Source: Mycoplasmataceae bacterium
GTDB lineage: Bacteria; Bacillota_I; Bacilli_A; Mycoplasmatales; Metamycoplasmataceae
NCBI GenBank assembly: GCA_017511585.1
Contig: JAFWJI010000016.1
Location: 1 to 8,652, forward strand
Length of the DNA: 8,652 nt
Reading direction: 5' to 3'
In this document: one piece after another, positions 1 to 7,206 of the stretch
Layout of the letters: every line of letters starts with the position of its first letter
How positions within the stretch are numbered: the stretch's first letter is position 1
Program-made: the position numbers and the translations under genes
The notes under the pieces: generated by a model
Databases searched by the model: none
What the model saw: the letters and a program-made list of their open reading frames with translations, nothing else
What the model was told of the DNA's origin: nothing

Positions 1-1083
1 ATTAAAAATAATTAAAGCGCTATTTCCTTTAATTGTTTTTCCTTTTAAAGATTCATACAATGAATCAAATATTGTTTTTGCAAATTTCTCTCTATTTTCA
101 TCACTTATTAAATCATTAACATCTTTATTTATATTTATTGGAATAAGGTGATCTTTTAGTTCGGCACCATTTATTAATTCATTTTTATCATTATATTGAG
201 GTTTAGCTTTATAAAGATAAATATGATCAAAAACTAATGTGTTGCTATTTACAACAGAAAAAATATATGGTGCTTCCACTTGGTTGTAATTATCTTGTGC
301 TTCTGTTAAATTTTTATAATCAACATATTGAATCTCATCTATAACAGAATTAAATGAAGTATTAGCATTTTCTGTTTTCAATCCATTTTTAAAATTATCT
401 AAATTATTTTCTGATGAATTTAAATAATTTACAAAATTCATATTTATTTTTTCTAATGGATTGATATTTTTTGTATCCAATGCACTAAAACTAGGAATTA
501 TTGATGTTAAAACGTATGAAAAAGAAAAAATGATATTTGGTAATACTCTACCTGCTTTCCCACTAATTAACATTGAAATTAAAAGTGTTAGTGAAAAAAC
601 AATTAAAAATAATAGTATTTGTCCACCAAATGCTCCACCAATAATATTTAATATTTCTTTTTCAGTTAAAATACTTTCTATTTGAATTAACCCAATGTAA
701 AGAAATATTAAATTTAATAGAGAAATAACTAAACCAAAAGCAAATAAAAATAAAGTTCTAGATCAAAAAACATGATACCTTTTAATTGGTTTAGATAATA
801 ACAATATTTCTAAACCTTCGTTTTGAGTATCTATAAAAATAAAAACTGTTTGAGCAGCACTTTGAATTCAAATTGATAAAAAAATAGTTATTATTGGTAA
901 TGTCAATAAAAATCTAGTCATAGTTTCTTCTAAATTTAATCAACCTGGTAACAAACAACTAATTAAAACTATAATGGTACAAATAACATAACTAATATAA
1001 ACTGATTTATTTTTAAAAAAAGTTCTAGTTAAAAAACTTAACATAGCTAAAAAAGGTTGGAATCTTGATCTAGTTTCAGTCAT
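1..1083 (-). CDS. ABC-2-type transporter permease, N-terminal part (runs off the left edge)
   Basis: Polytopic membrane protein that starts at ATG 1081-1083; 361 residues are visible with no stop, so the C-terminus is outside the window. Hydrophobic segments lie at about residues 28-48, 58-82, 108-134, 148-175 and 181-200. A long polar, Asn/Lys-rich part from about 201 to the edge is probably an extracellular domain before further membrane segments. Between TM2 and TM3 sits NEGLEILLLSKPIKR (88-102), which resembles the cytoplasmic EG-x-E-L-L-x-x-K-P-I-x-R loop I associate with mollicute ABC permeases. This suggests the membrane subunit of an exporter whose ATPase is encoded elsewhere, perhaps downstream beyond position 1. 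The substrate cannot be told. Three TGA codons are read as Trp. The start is backed by a strong GGAG ribosome binding site. It is separated from smr by 145 nt containing a candidate promoter and an inverted repeat. Family assignment is fairly secure; specific function is unknown. Confidence 0.8.
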
Positions 1084-1088
1084 TATTT

Positions 1089-1092
1089 CTCC
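1089..1092 (-). promoter_or_regulatory. Shine-Dalgarno site of the ABC permease gene
   Basis: On the minus strand the sequence reads GGAGAAATAATG: a GGAG core 5 nt before the ATG at 1083. It is one of the clearest ribosome binding sites in the window. Many neighbouring genes lack one, so it helps fix this start. Confidence 0.75.
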
Positions 1093-1104
1093 TTAATAAA
1101 TTAA

Positions 1105-1198
1105 TTTGATAAGTTTTCAAAAACAAATGAACAAATTTGAATATGATAATGTATATTATATTAAAAAATTACAAACCACATGTTTGGAAACTATCAAA
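1105..1198. repeat. Imperfect inverted repeat around the permease promoter
   Basis: The left arm at about 1105-1125 begins TTTGATAAGTTTTCAAAA. The right arm at 1181-1198 is TGTTTGGAAACTATCAAA, whose reverse complement is TTTGATAGTTTCCAAACA. The arms match over roughly 17 positions with small gaps, and about 55 nt lie between them. Overlapping the right arm is a short perfect palindrome, CAAAC-CACAT-GTTTG (1172-1186). The candidate -10 box of the permease gene lies inside the loop. The repeat could be an operator pair, a structure in the end of the smr mRNA, or chance in A/T-rich DNA. Confidence 0.45.
1155..1160 (-). promoter_or_regulatory. Candidate -10 box of the ABC permease gene
   Basis: Perfect TATAAT on the minus strand, reading leftward toward the permease start at 1083. 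Transcription from it would begin near 1148 and give a leader of about 65 nt carrying the left arm of the inverted repeat. No convincing -35 hexamer stands 16-18 nt upstream, which is common in mollicutes. A perfect TATAAT is easy to find by chance in such A/T-rich DNA, so confidence is moderate. Confidence 0.4.
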
Positions 1199-1228
1199 TA
1201 AAATATACTTCTTAATTTATATTGAAAA

Positions 1229-1507
1229 CTAATCATTATCTTCTTCTGTTTTTAAATAATCCATTCAATTATCAAAATCATTAAAAGTTTCATTAGTTTT
1301 TTTATAAACTATTATTTTCCCTTTTTCTACTTTATAATCCCGATCTTCTTCATCTAATAAATTTAAAGTAGAAGACATTAAAAAACCAAAACCATTACCA
1401 GTTATTATAGTTAAAGTATTGTAAAAGGACATATCTAAATTCATTAAAGAACTTAATATAAAAGGAATAGAATCTTCTACTGTCATTCCATGTAAATCAA
1501 TAATCAT
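1229..1507 (-). CDS. Small stand-alone Smr-domain protein
   Basis: A 92-residue protein made almost entirely of one Smr (small MutS-related) domain. The opening IDLHGMTV (3-10) matches the family's D-L-H-G motif. Residues 33-42 (TIITGNGFGF) match the second motif, usually written H-G-x-G, but the histidine is replaced by Thr. KGKIIVYKK (62-70) fits the last strand of the fold. Smr domains act as nucleases or RNA/DNA-binding modules in several proteins; what a lone mollicute copy does is not evident here. The reading frame continues past a TGA (Trp81) at 1265-1267 to a TAG stop at 1229-1231, giving a tail rich in Asp/Glu. There is no Shine-Dalgarno site before the ATG at 1507. A TATAAT box ends 10 nt upstream, so the mRNA should be nearly leaderless. 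It is divergent from the first chromate-transporter gene. Confidence 0.85.
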
Positions 1508-1517
1508 ATGTCAATAT

Positions 1518-1525
1518 ATTATAAT
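1518..1525. promoter_or_regulatory. Symmetric bidirectional -10 element for smr and the chrA pair
   Basis: ATTATAAT is its own reverse complement. It gives TATAAT on the plus strand (1520-1525) and on the minus strand (1523 to 1518). The plus-strand ATG begins at 1534, 8 nt after its box; the minus-strand ATG begins at 1507, 10 nt after its box. With a usual start about 7 nt past the -10, both mRNAs would start at or within about 3 nt of the start codon. Neither gene has a Shine-Dalgarno site. No good -35 is seen in either direction. Confidence 0.6.
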
Positions 1526-1533
1526 AATTTAAA

Positions 1534-2151
1534 ATGAACAATAAAAATAAAGTAAATAGAGAACCTTCATTTTGATATTTGGTTTGATTATTTTTAAAAA
1601 TATCAATAATTAGTTTCGGTGGTGGAAACGCCACTTTTCCTATTGTTAAAAAATATTTTATTGATAAACATAATTGATTAACTGAAAAAGAGTTAGAAGA
1701 AATTGTAATTATAACTAATTCAATTCCTGGAGCAAGTGTTGTAGAAACAATGTCTTATATTTGTTTTAAATTATTAAAATCAAAATGAAAAACTTATTTA
1801 ATAATAATTATTGCTTTACTACCACACACTTTATTGTTTTTTACAATATTTATTTTAAGTGTAAGTTTTTTACCACTAAAATATTTACAAATAATTTATG
1901 TAGCAGTTATTCCAATAATTATTTGCTTATTAATAAATATGACAATCCAATATTTTAAAAAAGGACAACAAGTATTATCTATAAAATGAAATTGATTAAT
2001 TTTTATTTTTTCTTTTTCATTTAGTTTTTTTGTTCCTGTACCTTGATCTGTGCCTATTTTTATTATTTTATTTTTCATATTAATTTTGTTAATTATTAAT
2101 TTTTGAAAAAACAAAATAAAAAAACAAAAAGATAAAAAGGATAAAAAATAA
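1534..2151 (+). CDS. chrA: CHR-family (chromate-type) transporter, first half
   Basis: A 205-residue integral membrane protein of the CHR (chromate ion transporter) family in its short, one-domain form. Near the N-terminus is SFGGGNATFP (about 27-36), matching the family's F-G-G-G-x-A-x-x-P motif. It is followed by HNWLTEKELEEIV, the usual W-L-T-x-x-E segment, and NSIPGAS, the usual P-G-(P/A) motif. Several strongly hydrophobic segments follow, then a very basic Lys-rich cytoplasmic tail. All Trp codons (eight by my count) are TGA, so the standard code breaks this gene into pieces. The stop is 2 nt before the start of the second half, implying co-transcription and probably a heteromeric transporter. 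The family exports chromate in other bacteria; the physiological anion in a host-associated mollicute may well differ. No Shine-Dalgarno site precedes the ATG, and the leader is predicted to be nearly absent. Confidence 0.85.
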
Positions 2152-2153
2152 AT

Positions 2154-2801
2154 ATGGTACCTTTAATAATTGTGTTTTTGGGTTGTTTAATAATTTCTTT
2201 TGTAGTATTTGGTGGTGCTCAAGTATTTATTCCTTATTTTAAAATATTATTAGTTAACATATTAGACATATCAGAGGAAACTTGAAATTCTGTTTTATCA
2301 ATAGCAAATTCTACTCCAGGAGTTTTTGGTTTAAAGTTAGCTTTTATTTCCGGTTTTTTAGCAGGAGAAGGACATTGATGAGCTTATTTAGCTATGTTTA
2401 TAACGTATCTAATTTTTATTATTATTCCAATATTTTTAATGATATGAATTATGAATAAATTTAACAAAGTTAAAAATAAAAAATTCACAATCTCTTTATA
2501 CAACATAATGAAACCTGTTTTATGTGGTGTTTTAGCTGCTGTTGCAATAAATTTAATTATGTCATTAGTAGTTCCTTTTTTAGGATTTAATGAATTAAGT
2601 GATAATTTTGGTCAATTAGATAAATATATTTATTTTAAAGATACTTTTTTTACAAAATGAAGATATTGAGTATTAATAGCTTGATCTATTCTTTCAATTA
2701 TTATTGATTATGTTTTAATAATGAAATATAAAACAAATATATTTCTTTTAATTGTAATAAACATTACACTATGTATGATTATTTTCCAACCTTGAATTTA
2801 A
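2154..2801 (+). CDS. chrA: CHR-family (chromate-type) transporter, second half
   Basis: A 215-residue membrane protein, homologous partner of the preceding gene. It begins with a hydrophobic segment leading into VFGGAQVFIPYF (about 18-29), the family's F-G-G-x-x-x-x-x-P motif. ANSTPGVFGLKLAFISGF follows, carrying the conserved T-P-G near residue 54. Further hydrophobic segments run through the middle (about 80-97, 120-143) and the C-terminus ends in a TM-like stretch. Short CHR proteins usually act as pairs of unlike halves, which suits the 2-nt gap to the first gene and predicts opposite membrane orientations. About eight Trp are encoded by TGA; reading those as stops leaves only a meaningless 69-codon fragment at 2451-2660. 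No Shine-Dalgarno is visible, so it may be translated by coupling. Its TAA is 3 nt from the stop of tsaD on the other strand, with no terminator hairpin between. Confidence 0.83.
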
Positions 2802-2804
2802 TTT

Positions 2805-3728
2805 TTATTTTTTTAACTTTTCAAAAGCTGCAGCTGCAATCATTGCTCCATTATCTGTTGCATATTCTAATTTAGGAATTAAAGCATTTTTATGTAGTTT
2901 CAAAAATTCTTGTCTTAAATATTTATTAGCACTAACTCCACCAGATAATATTATTGTTTTAGGATTGAATGTTTCAATAGCTAATTTAGTTTTTGAAATA
3001 ATAAAATCAATTACTTGTTTTTGGAAAGAACAAGCTAATAATTCTTTATCAATATTTTCATTTTTAGACATATTAAATATTTGAGTTTTATAACCACTAA
3101 AAGAAAAATCGAAAGGATTTTTTAATTTTGCATCATTTAATTTATACATTTGAGCATTATTAAACTTAGAATCAAAAATTTGATCTATATATGGACCTCC
3201 AGGAAAAACATTAAATAAAATTCTAGATACTTTATCAAAAACTTCTCCAACAGCATCATCAATTGTTTGACCAATTATTTTTTTATCTTCTTTACTATTT
3301 AACAAATATAAATTAGTATGACCTCCTGAAGCTATTAAAGCAATTGCAGGATAAGTGATTTTATTTTCATTATCTAATAAAACAGAATAAATATGTCCAT
3401 CTAAATGGTTGATAGGTATTAAGGGTTTTTTTAAAGTTTTGCTTAAAGAATGAGCAAATAATTTACCCATTTGTAAAGCCCCTATAAACCCGGGTTCTTC
3501 TGTATAAGAAATATAATCTAAATCATTTAAATCAAATTGCTTTTTCAATTCTTCTAATAAAATATAAAAATTATTGTAATGTTCTCTTGAAGCTATTTCT
3601 GGAATAGTACCACCATATTTTTTATGAATATCTACTTGAGATATTTTTAAATGAATAATAACATCTAGATTTTCCACTAATGAAATAGAAGTATCATCAT
3701 GAGAAGATTCTATACCTAATATTTTCAT
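2805..3728 (-). CDS. tsaD: tRNA N6-threonylcarbamoyladenosine transferase TsaD
   Basis: Transfers the threonylcarbamoyl group from threonylcarbamoyl-AMP to A37 of ANN-decoding tRNAs, acting with TsaB and TsaE. The 307 residues cover the whole ASKHA-fold family protein, near the short end of its usual length. Visible motifs: IESSHDDTS (6-14); the metal-binding H-x-x-x-H as NHLDGH (H108, H112); ASGGHTNL (133-140); DDAVGEVFDK (157-166); FSFSGYKT (209-216); SGGVSANKYLR (262-272); and ATDNGAMIA (290-298) with the metal-binding Asp. At 76-81 the family's T-x-G-P-G loop reads T-E-E-P-G, a Gly-to-Glu change; I do not know whether it is common in mollicutes. The start at 3728 has GGAGAA upstream (3740-3745) inside the end of tsaB, and the gap to tsaB is 2 nt. 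It is the last gene of the leftward operon and has no visible terminator. Confidence 0.95.
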   Translation of the reverse strand: MKILGIESSHDDTSISLVENLDVIIHLKISQVDIHKKYGGTIPEIASREHYNNFYILLEELKKQFDLNDLDYISYTEEPGFIGALQMGKLFAHSLSKTLKKPLIPINHLDGHIYSVLLDNENKITYPAIALIASGGHTNLYLLNSKEDKKIIGQTIDDAVGEVFDKVSRILFNVFPGGPYIDQIFDSKFNNAQMYKLNDAKLKNPFDFSFSGYKTQIFNMSKNENIDKELLACSFQKQVIDFIISKTKLAIETFNPKTIILSGGVSANKYLRQEFLKLHKNALIPKLEYATDNGAMIAAAAFEKLKK

Positions 3729-3730
3729 AA

Positions 3731-4255
3731 TTATTTTTGTTCTCCAATATGAGGTTGACTAATATAAATAGGCATTAAAGATACAATATTAGATTTAGAA
3801 AATATTTTTTCATTTTTAGAAAAATTTTTTAACAATAAATCATAATTAATTTCTAATTCTTTCTTTGATTTTTTATGATACAAAATCATCTTATTTTTGG
3901 TCAAATAATATGATTTATTTTTTGTTGCAAAGATAAAGAATTTTTTAATGATTTTTTTAGGGTTTTGGATTTTTAAAATATTAAATGTATTTGTTGTAAA
4001 AACTTCTATTTCAGAATTTAACTGAGCAATAGTTCTTACATATAATAAACCTATTCTAGAACCAGTAAAACTGCCAGGTCCTAAATTAATATAAATTTGT
4101 TTAATAGAATCAAAGTTAGGTACATTATTGAAAAAATCAATTATTTCTTCTACTTTATATTTTGTATCAACAAATTTAGAAAAAATTGGTTGATCATTTT
4201 CATTTAAAATGGTTGCAACAAAAATTCTTTGTGTAGTATCTAAAAACAACTTCAT
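3731..4255 (-). CDS. tsaB: tRNA threonylcarbamoyladenosine biosynthesis protein TsaB
   Basis: Inactive-paralogue partner of TsaD in the t6A complex; it dimerises with TsaD and scaffolds TsaE. The 174 residues begin MKLFLDTT, matching the family's I-D-T-(S/T) opening, and carry the diagnostic LGPGSFTGSRIG (58-69). The C-terminal half is Lys/Asn-rich and poorly conserved. The protein is clearly shorter than typical Firmicutes TsaB (about 230 residues), so the second lobe is reduced. It starts 1 nt after the tsaE stop, with AAGAGTTAGG just before the ATG. It lies directly between tsaE and tsaD, which supports the call beyond the single strong motif. Confidence 0.9.
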   Translation of the reverse strand: MKLFLDTTQRIFVATILNENDQPIFSKFVDTKYKVEEIIDFFNNVPNFDSIKQIYINLGPGSFTGSRIGLLYVRTIAQLNSEIEVFTTNTFNILKIQNPKKIIKKFFIFATKNKSYYLTKNKMILYHKKSKKELEINYDLLLKNFSKNEKIFSKSNIVSLMPIYISQPHIGEQK

Positions 4256-4256
4256 C

Positions 4257-4673
4257 CTAACTCTTTCAATTTATTTTATATTTTCTTTTTTCTTCATCTA
4301 AAAATGATATTTCAATTTGAAAAGCATCTGGAAATTTATAATTTAAATTTTCTGCTCATTCAATAAAAACTAATTTATCTTCAAAATAATCATGAAAAGA
4401 ATCTAATGTTTTTCCTATCAAATTATAAGCATCAATATGAACCATATTTTTATAAATAAACATCTTATTAAATGTAGGAGAAATAACTACTTGATCTTCA
4501 TTTAAAATTTTTGCTACTTCTTTAACTAAAGTAGTTTTACCAGAACCAATATCTCCTTTTAAAAAAATGAATTGGGTATTAGTAGATTTGGCCATATTAA
4601 CAATTAGATTAGCAATAAAATTAATTTCATCTAAAGATTTTATAAATTCTACAAAACTCTTTTGTTTTTTCAT
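4257..4673 (-). CDS. tsaE: tRNA threonylcarbamoyladenosine biosynthesis ATPase TsaE
   Basis: P-loop ATPase that drives turnover of the TsaD-TsaB complex in t6A synthesis. The 138 residues include the Walker A motif GDIGSGKTT (40-48), the switch-like ISPTF (64-68), HIDAYNL (79-85, the family's H-x-D-x-Y) and FIEWAENL (103-110, the conserved I-E-W-x-E segment). That Trp, and another near the C-terminus, are TGA codons; the standard code would cut the protein at residue 105, just before the I-E-W-x-E motif is complete. The frame ends at a TAG (4257-4259), one nt before tsaB starts. Upstream it is 12 nt from the stop of the membrane-protein gene. No Shine-Dalgarno site is evident in that A/T-only spacer. 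Confidence 0.93.
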
Positions 4674-4685
4674 AATTAAATAATT

Positions 4686-5105
4686 TTAGTTTTCTTCTTG
4701 AATTTTTAAAATTTTTTTTTGTTTTTCAATTTCTGGATTTATTGCATTAAAAAATTTTTTATCTTGATCTGATTTGAAAATTAAACATTTAATTTTAAAT
4801 CCAGACTTAACTACTTTTTCTCTAATTGCACTATTTGTAATTTTGTTAAAAAGAGATAAGTTTTTTAATTGTTTTTTATTTGTTTTAAATTTTATAAATC
4901 ACATTATTAAAAAACCCAAAACATAAATTGGAAATAATCAAATAACAACTCATAATATAATTGAAATTTGCTTAGAAAATTGTTTTGTAAAAAAAATTAA
5001 TAAAGAAATTAATACTGAAATAAAAATAGAAAAACAAAATATTAATAATGTTTGACGCATTAAATATCTATAATATAAAACAGTTTGAATTTTTACATCT
5101 TTCAT
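4686..5105 (-). CDS. Uncharacterised two-TM membrane protein
   Basis: I do not recognise this 139-residue protein. It has a short N-terminus, two hydrophobic segments (about 18-40 and 47-72), then a basic, Lys-rich region of about 65 residues that by the positive-inside rule should be cytoplasmic, making both ends cytoplasmic. No cysteine pair, lipobox or catalytic motif is seen. The end (NPEIEKQKKILKIQEEN, 123-139) looks helical. Three Trp codons are TGA; read as stops they hide the gene. Its ATG overlaps the rpoE stop by one base (TAATG), a sign of translational coupling, and tsaE follows after 12 nt. Its place between an RNA polymerase subunit and t6A genes gives no clear hint of function. 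The coding call rests on uninterrupted frame, exact overlap and strand, not homology. Confidence 0.75.
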
Positions 5106-5347
5106 TAATTATAATTTTTTAATTTAAATGTCCCATCTTCGTTTCTAACAAAACCACCATCAATAGTTAATAATTTATATGTTTCACCTTTTTTATCAAT
5201 AAGAATGTCATCAAAATCTTTATTTATACTTTTAGCTCATTCTCCAGATAATTCTTTTTCTACTTGTTCAAAAATTTCATCAAAAGTAAAATCATCACGT
5301 TTTGATTTATTCATATATTCTTTTATAATATCTAATATTGTTTTCAT
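5105..5347 (-). CDS. rpoE: RNA polymerase delta subunit, HARE-HTH domain only
   Basis: An 80-residue protein corresponding to the N-terminal globular domain of the Firmicutes RNA polymerase delta subunit. FTFDEIFEQVEKELSG (20-35) fits the winged-helix region, and LLTIDGGFVRNEDGTFKLKNY (59-79) fits the family's L-N-I-D-G-R-F...W-G-L-R segment. Delta binds core polymerase and affects promoter-complex stability and enzyme recycling. Its long acidic, disordered C-terminal tail, roughly half the protein in Bacillus, is missing: the frame stops right after the globular domain. A good AAAGGA ribosome binding site (5355-5360) lies inside the end of argS, whose stop is 2 nt upstream. The stop overlaps the next ATG. 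One Trp (residue 37) is TGA. A related HARE-HTH protein is possible, but delta is the best fit. Confidence 0.75.
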
Positions 5348-5349
5348 AA

Positions 5350-6963
5350 TTACATCCTTTCAGGAGCTGAAACTCCTAATAATTTTAATCCTATTTTAAA
5401 AATATTAGAGCATCCAATAGATAAAAATAACAATTCTTTTTCCCTTTTAGATCCAATAATTTTTACATTCGAATATAAAGAATTATATTCTTTTGCTAAA
5501 TCAATTAAATATTGAGCTAATAAATGAATTTTATAATTCTGAGAAATTTCTTCAATTAATTGAGGAAATTTATCTATCAAATTAATAATCCCATATTCTG
5601 TGTCACTATATTTTAATTCTTTAAAATCATTTTCATAATTAATATTAACATTTTGAATTAACTTTTGGATTCTAGCATTTGCATATTGAATACTAAATAC
5701 AGGATTATCGTTAGTTTTTAAATTAGCTAAATCAATATCAAAATCAATTGTAGAATTATTAGTTCTATTAATTAAGAAAAATCTAGTTGTATCTTTTCCT
5801 ACTTGTTCAACTAATTCTGACATAAATAATGAAGTTCCTTTTCTTTTGGACATCTTCATTTCTTTACCATCTTTAATTAATCTAACTAATTGCATTGTAA
5901 TAACTGTCAAAATGTCGCTTTTATAACCTTGAAGTAACAAAGCTGTTTCAACACGTTTTATATAACCTATATGATCTGCACCTCAAACATTAATTAATTT
6001 TTGTGGTTTAGGTTCTCTAGAAGCTTTTATATTATGATAAACAGTATCTGATAAAAAATAAGTTCCAGTACCATCTACTTTTACCAAAACACGGTCTTTA
6101 TCATCACCATATTTTGTTGTTTCTAATCATTTGGCCCCATCTTTTTCATAAATCCCTTTTAATGTATTTAATTGTTTTGTAATTAAATTATTTTCATATA
6201 ATGTTTTTTCTGAAAATCAAATATCAAATTCAACACCTAATTCTAATAAATCTTTTTTAATTTTACTTAACATTATTTCAAGAGAAATTTTTTTAATTTC
6301 ATCAACACAATTTTCAAAAGGAATATTTAAAAACTTGTTTCCATATTTTTTAATTATTTCTTTTGCACCTCAAATAATATCTATTCCAACATATGAATCT
6401 TCAGGCATTTCTAGTTGAACACCTAATTCTTGATGATATCTAGTATAAATTGAAATTGCTAATCGATCTATTTGATTACCTACATCATTTATATAATATT
6501 CACGAATAACATTATATCCGGCATAATCTAGTATGTTTGATAAACTATCTCCAAATGCAGCTCCTCTAGCATGTGCAACATGCAAAAATCCTGTAGGGTT
6601 TGCAGATACAAATTCAACATTGATTGTTATATTATTTTTAACCTTTTTTCCATATTCTTTATTTTGAACTACAGTTTTTACAATATCAACATAATATTTA
6701 TCATTTAAATAAAAATTAATAAAACCAGGATTAACTACTTTAATATCTTTTATATATGACAAATTTTTCTTGTTAAATTTAGAAACTATTTCATTTGCTA
6801 AATCCATTGGATTTAAACGAAGTTCTTTTGATAATAAAAAAGCAATATTAGTATTAAATTCTCCAAATTCAATATTTTTGTTTTTTGAAACACTAATTTT
6901 GCTTGTATCTCATTTATTTTCTTCTAATATCTTTTTTAATTCATTAGAAATTTTGTTAATCAT
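5350..6963 (-). CDS. argS: Arginyl-tRNA synthetase
   Basis: Charges tRNA-Arg with arginine; class I aminoacyl-tRNA synthetase of 537 residues, a usual length for the family. The N-terminal tRNA-recognition domain leads to [17 protein letters not shown], holding the HIGH signature as HVAH (about 128-131). It continues to [11 protein letters not shown] and then MKMSKRKGT, the KMSKS loop (about 370-374). The DALR anticodon-binding domain includes [10 protein letters not shown] and ends in the characteristic APERM. Five Trp codons are TGA, so under the standard code the gene falls apart into fragments at 5350-5940 and 6370-6807; this is a code effect, not a frameshift. The ATG at 6961-6963 is 12 nt from the yaaA-like stop and has no clear Shine-Dalgarno site. 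HVAH instead of the more common HVGH is a mild variation. Confidence 0.97.
5355..5360 (-). promoter_or_regulatory. Shine-Dalgarno site of rpoE
   Basis: AAAGGA on the minus strand, 7 nt before the rpoE ATG at 5347 and inside the last codons of argS. This strong site marks rpoE as translated in its own right within the operon. Confidence 0.7.
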
Positions 6964-6975
6964 ATTTAGTTTAGA

Positions 6976-7191
6976 CTATCTTTCATCTTCTACAATATAG
7001 AATACTTGATCATCAATTCAAATAGTTGAATTAGCTCAAACTTTTGTATTTCTCGTACCACCTTCAATATTGTTTATGATTATTTTGTGTGTTTTAACAA
7101 ATAATTTAGCTTGACCGCCTGTGTCTGTAAAATTTAATTTTTTTATTAATTGACCTAGCTTTATAAATCTACCTTGTATTTTTACTCTCAT
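6976..7191 (-). CDS. yaaA: S4 RNA-binding domain protein, YaaA-like
   Basis: A 71-residue protein that is essentially one S4 domain. FIKLGQLIKKLNFTDTGGQAKLF (9-31) matches the start of the YaaA/RlbA family, where I-x-L-G-Q-x-L-K and G-G-x-A-K are typical. IIINNIEGGTRNTKVW (37-52) stands where the family has V-x-V-N-G-x-x-E-x-R-R-G-x-K, so one of the paired basic residues is lost. The end reads STIWIDDQVFYIV. S4 domains bind structured RNA. In Bacillus the yaaA gene lies right after dnaN, and the same order here backs the call. The start at 7191 has GAGG (7199-7202) 7 nt upstream. Two Trp are TGA. The gap to dnaN is 15 nt and to argS 12 nt. Confidence 0.88.
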
Positions 7192-7206
7192 TATTAAACC
7201 TCGCTT

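Noticed and set aside
461..685. Plus-strand ORF of 74 codons
   Set aside because: Lies wholly opposite the ABC permease coding frame, and has no ribosome binding site or recognisable motif.
1896..2114. Minus-strand ORF of 72 codons
   Set aside because: Antisense shadow of the first CHR gene, which has clear family motifs in the other frame.
2451..2660. Separate 69-codon plus-strand ORF
   Set aside because: It is an internal piece of the second CHR gene between two TGA-Trp codons.
2826..2842. Palindromic GCTGCAGCTGC as a terminator stem or operator
   Set aside because: It encodes the Ala run near the C-terminus of TsaD; there is no U tract in the right place, so it is explained by coding.
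5205..5399. Plus-strand ORF of 64 codons
   Set aside because: Opposite rpoE and the end of argS; no motif, and the opposite strand is well supported.
5350..6807. argS apparently split into two ORFs with a gap, like a pseudogene
   Set aside because: The breaks are TGA codons at Trp positions; read with table 4 the frame is continuous from 6963 to 5350 and has all family motifs.
6770..7000. Plus-strand ORF of 76 codons
   Set aside because: Opposite the N-terminus of argS; no independent support.
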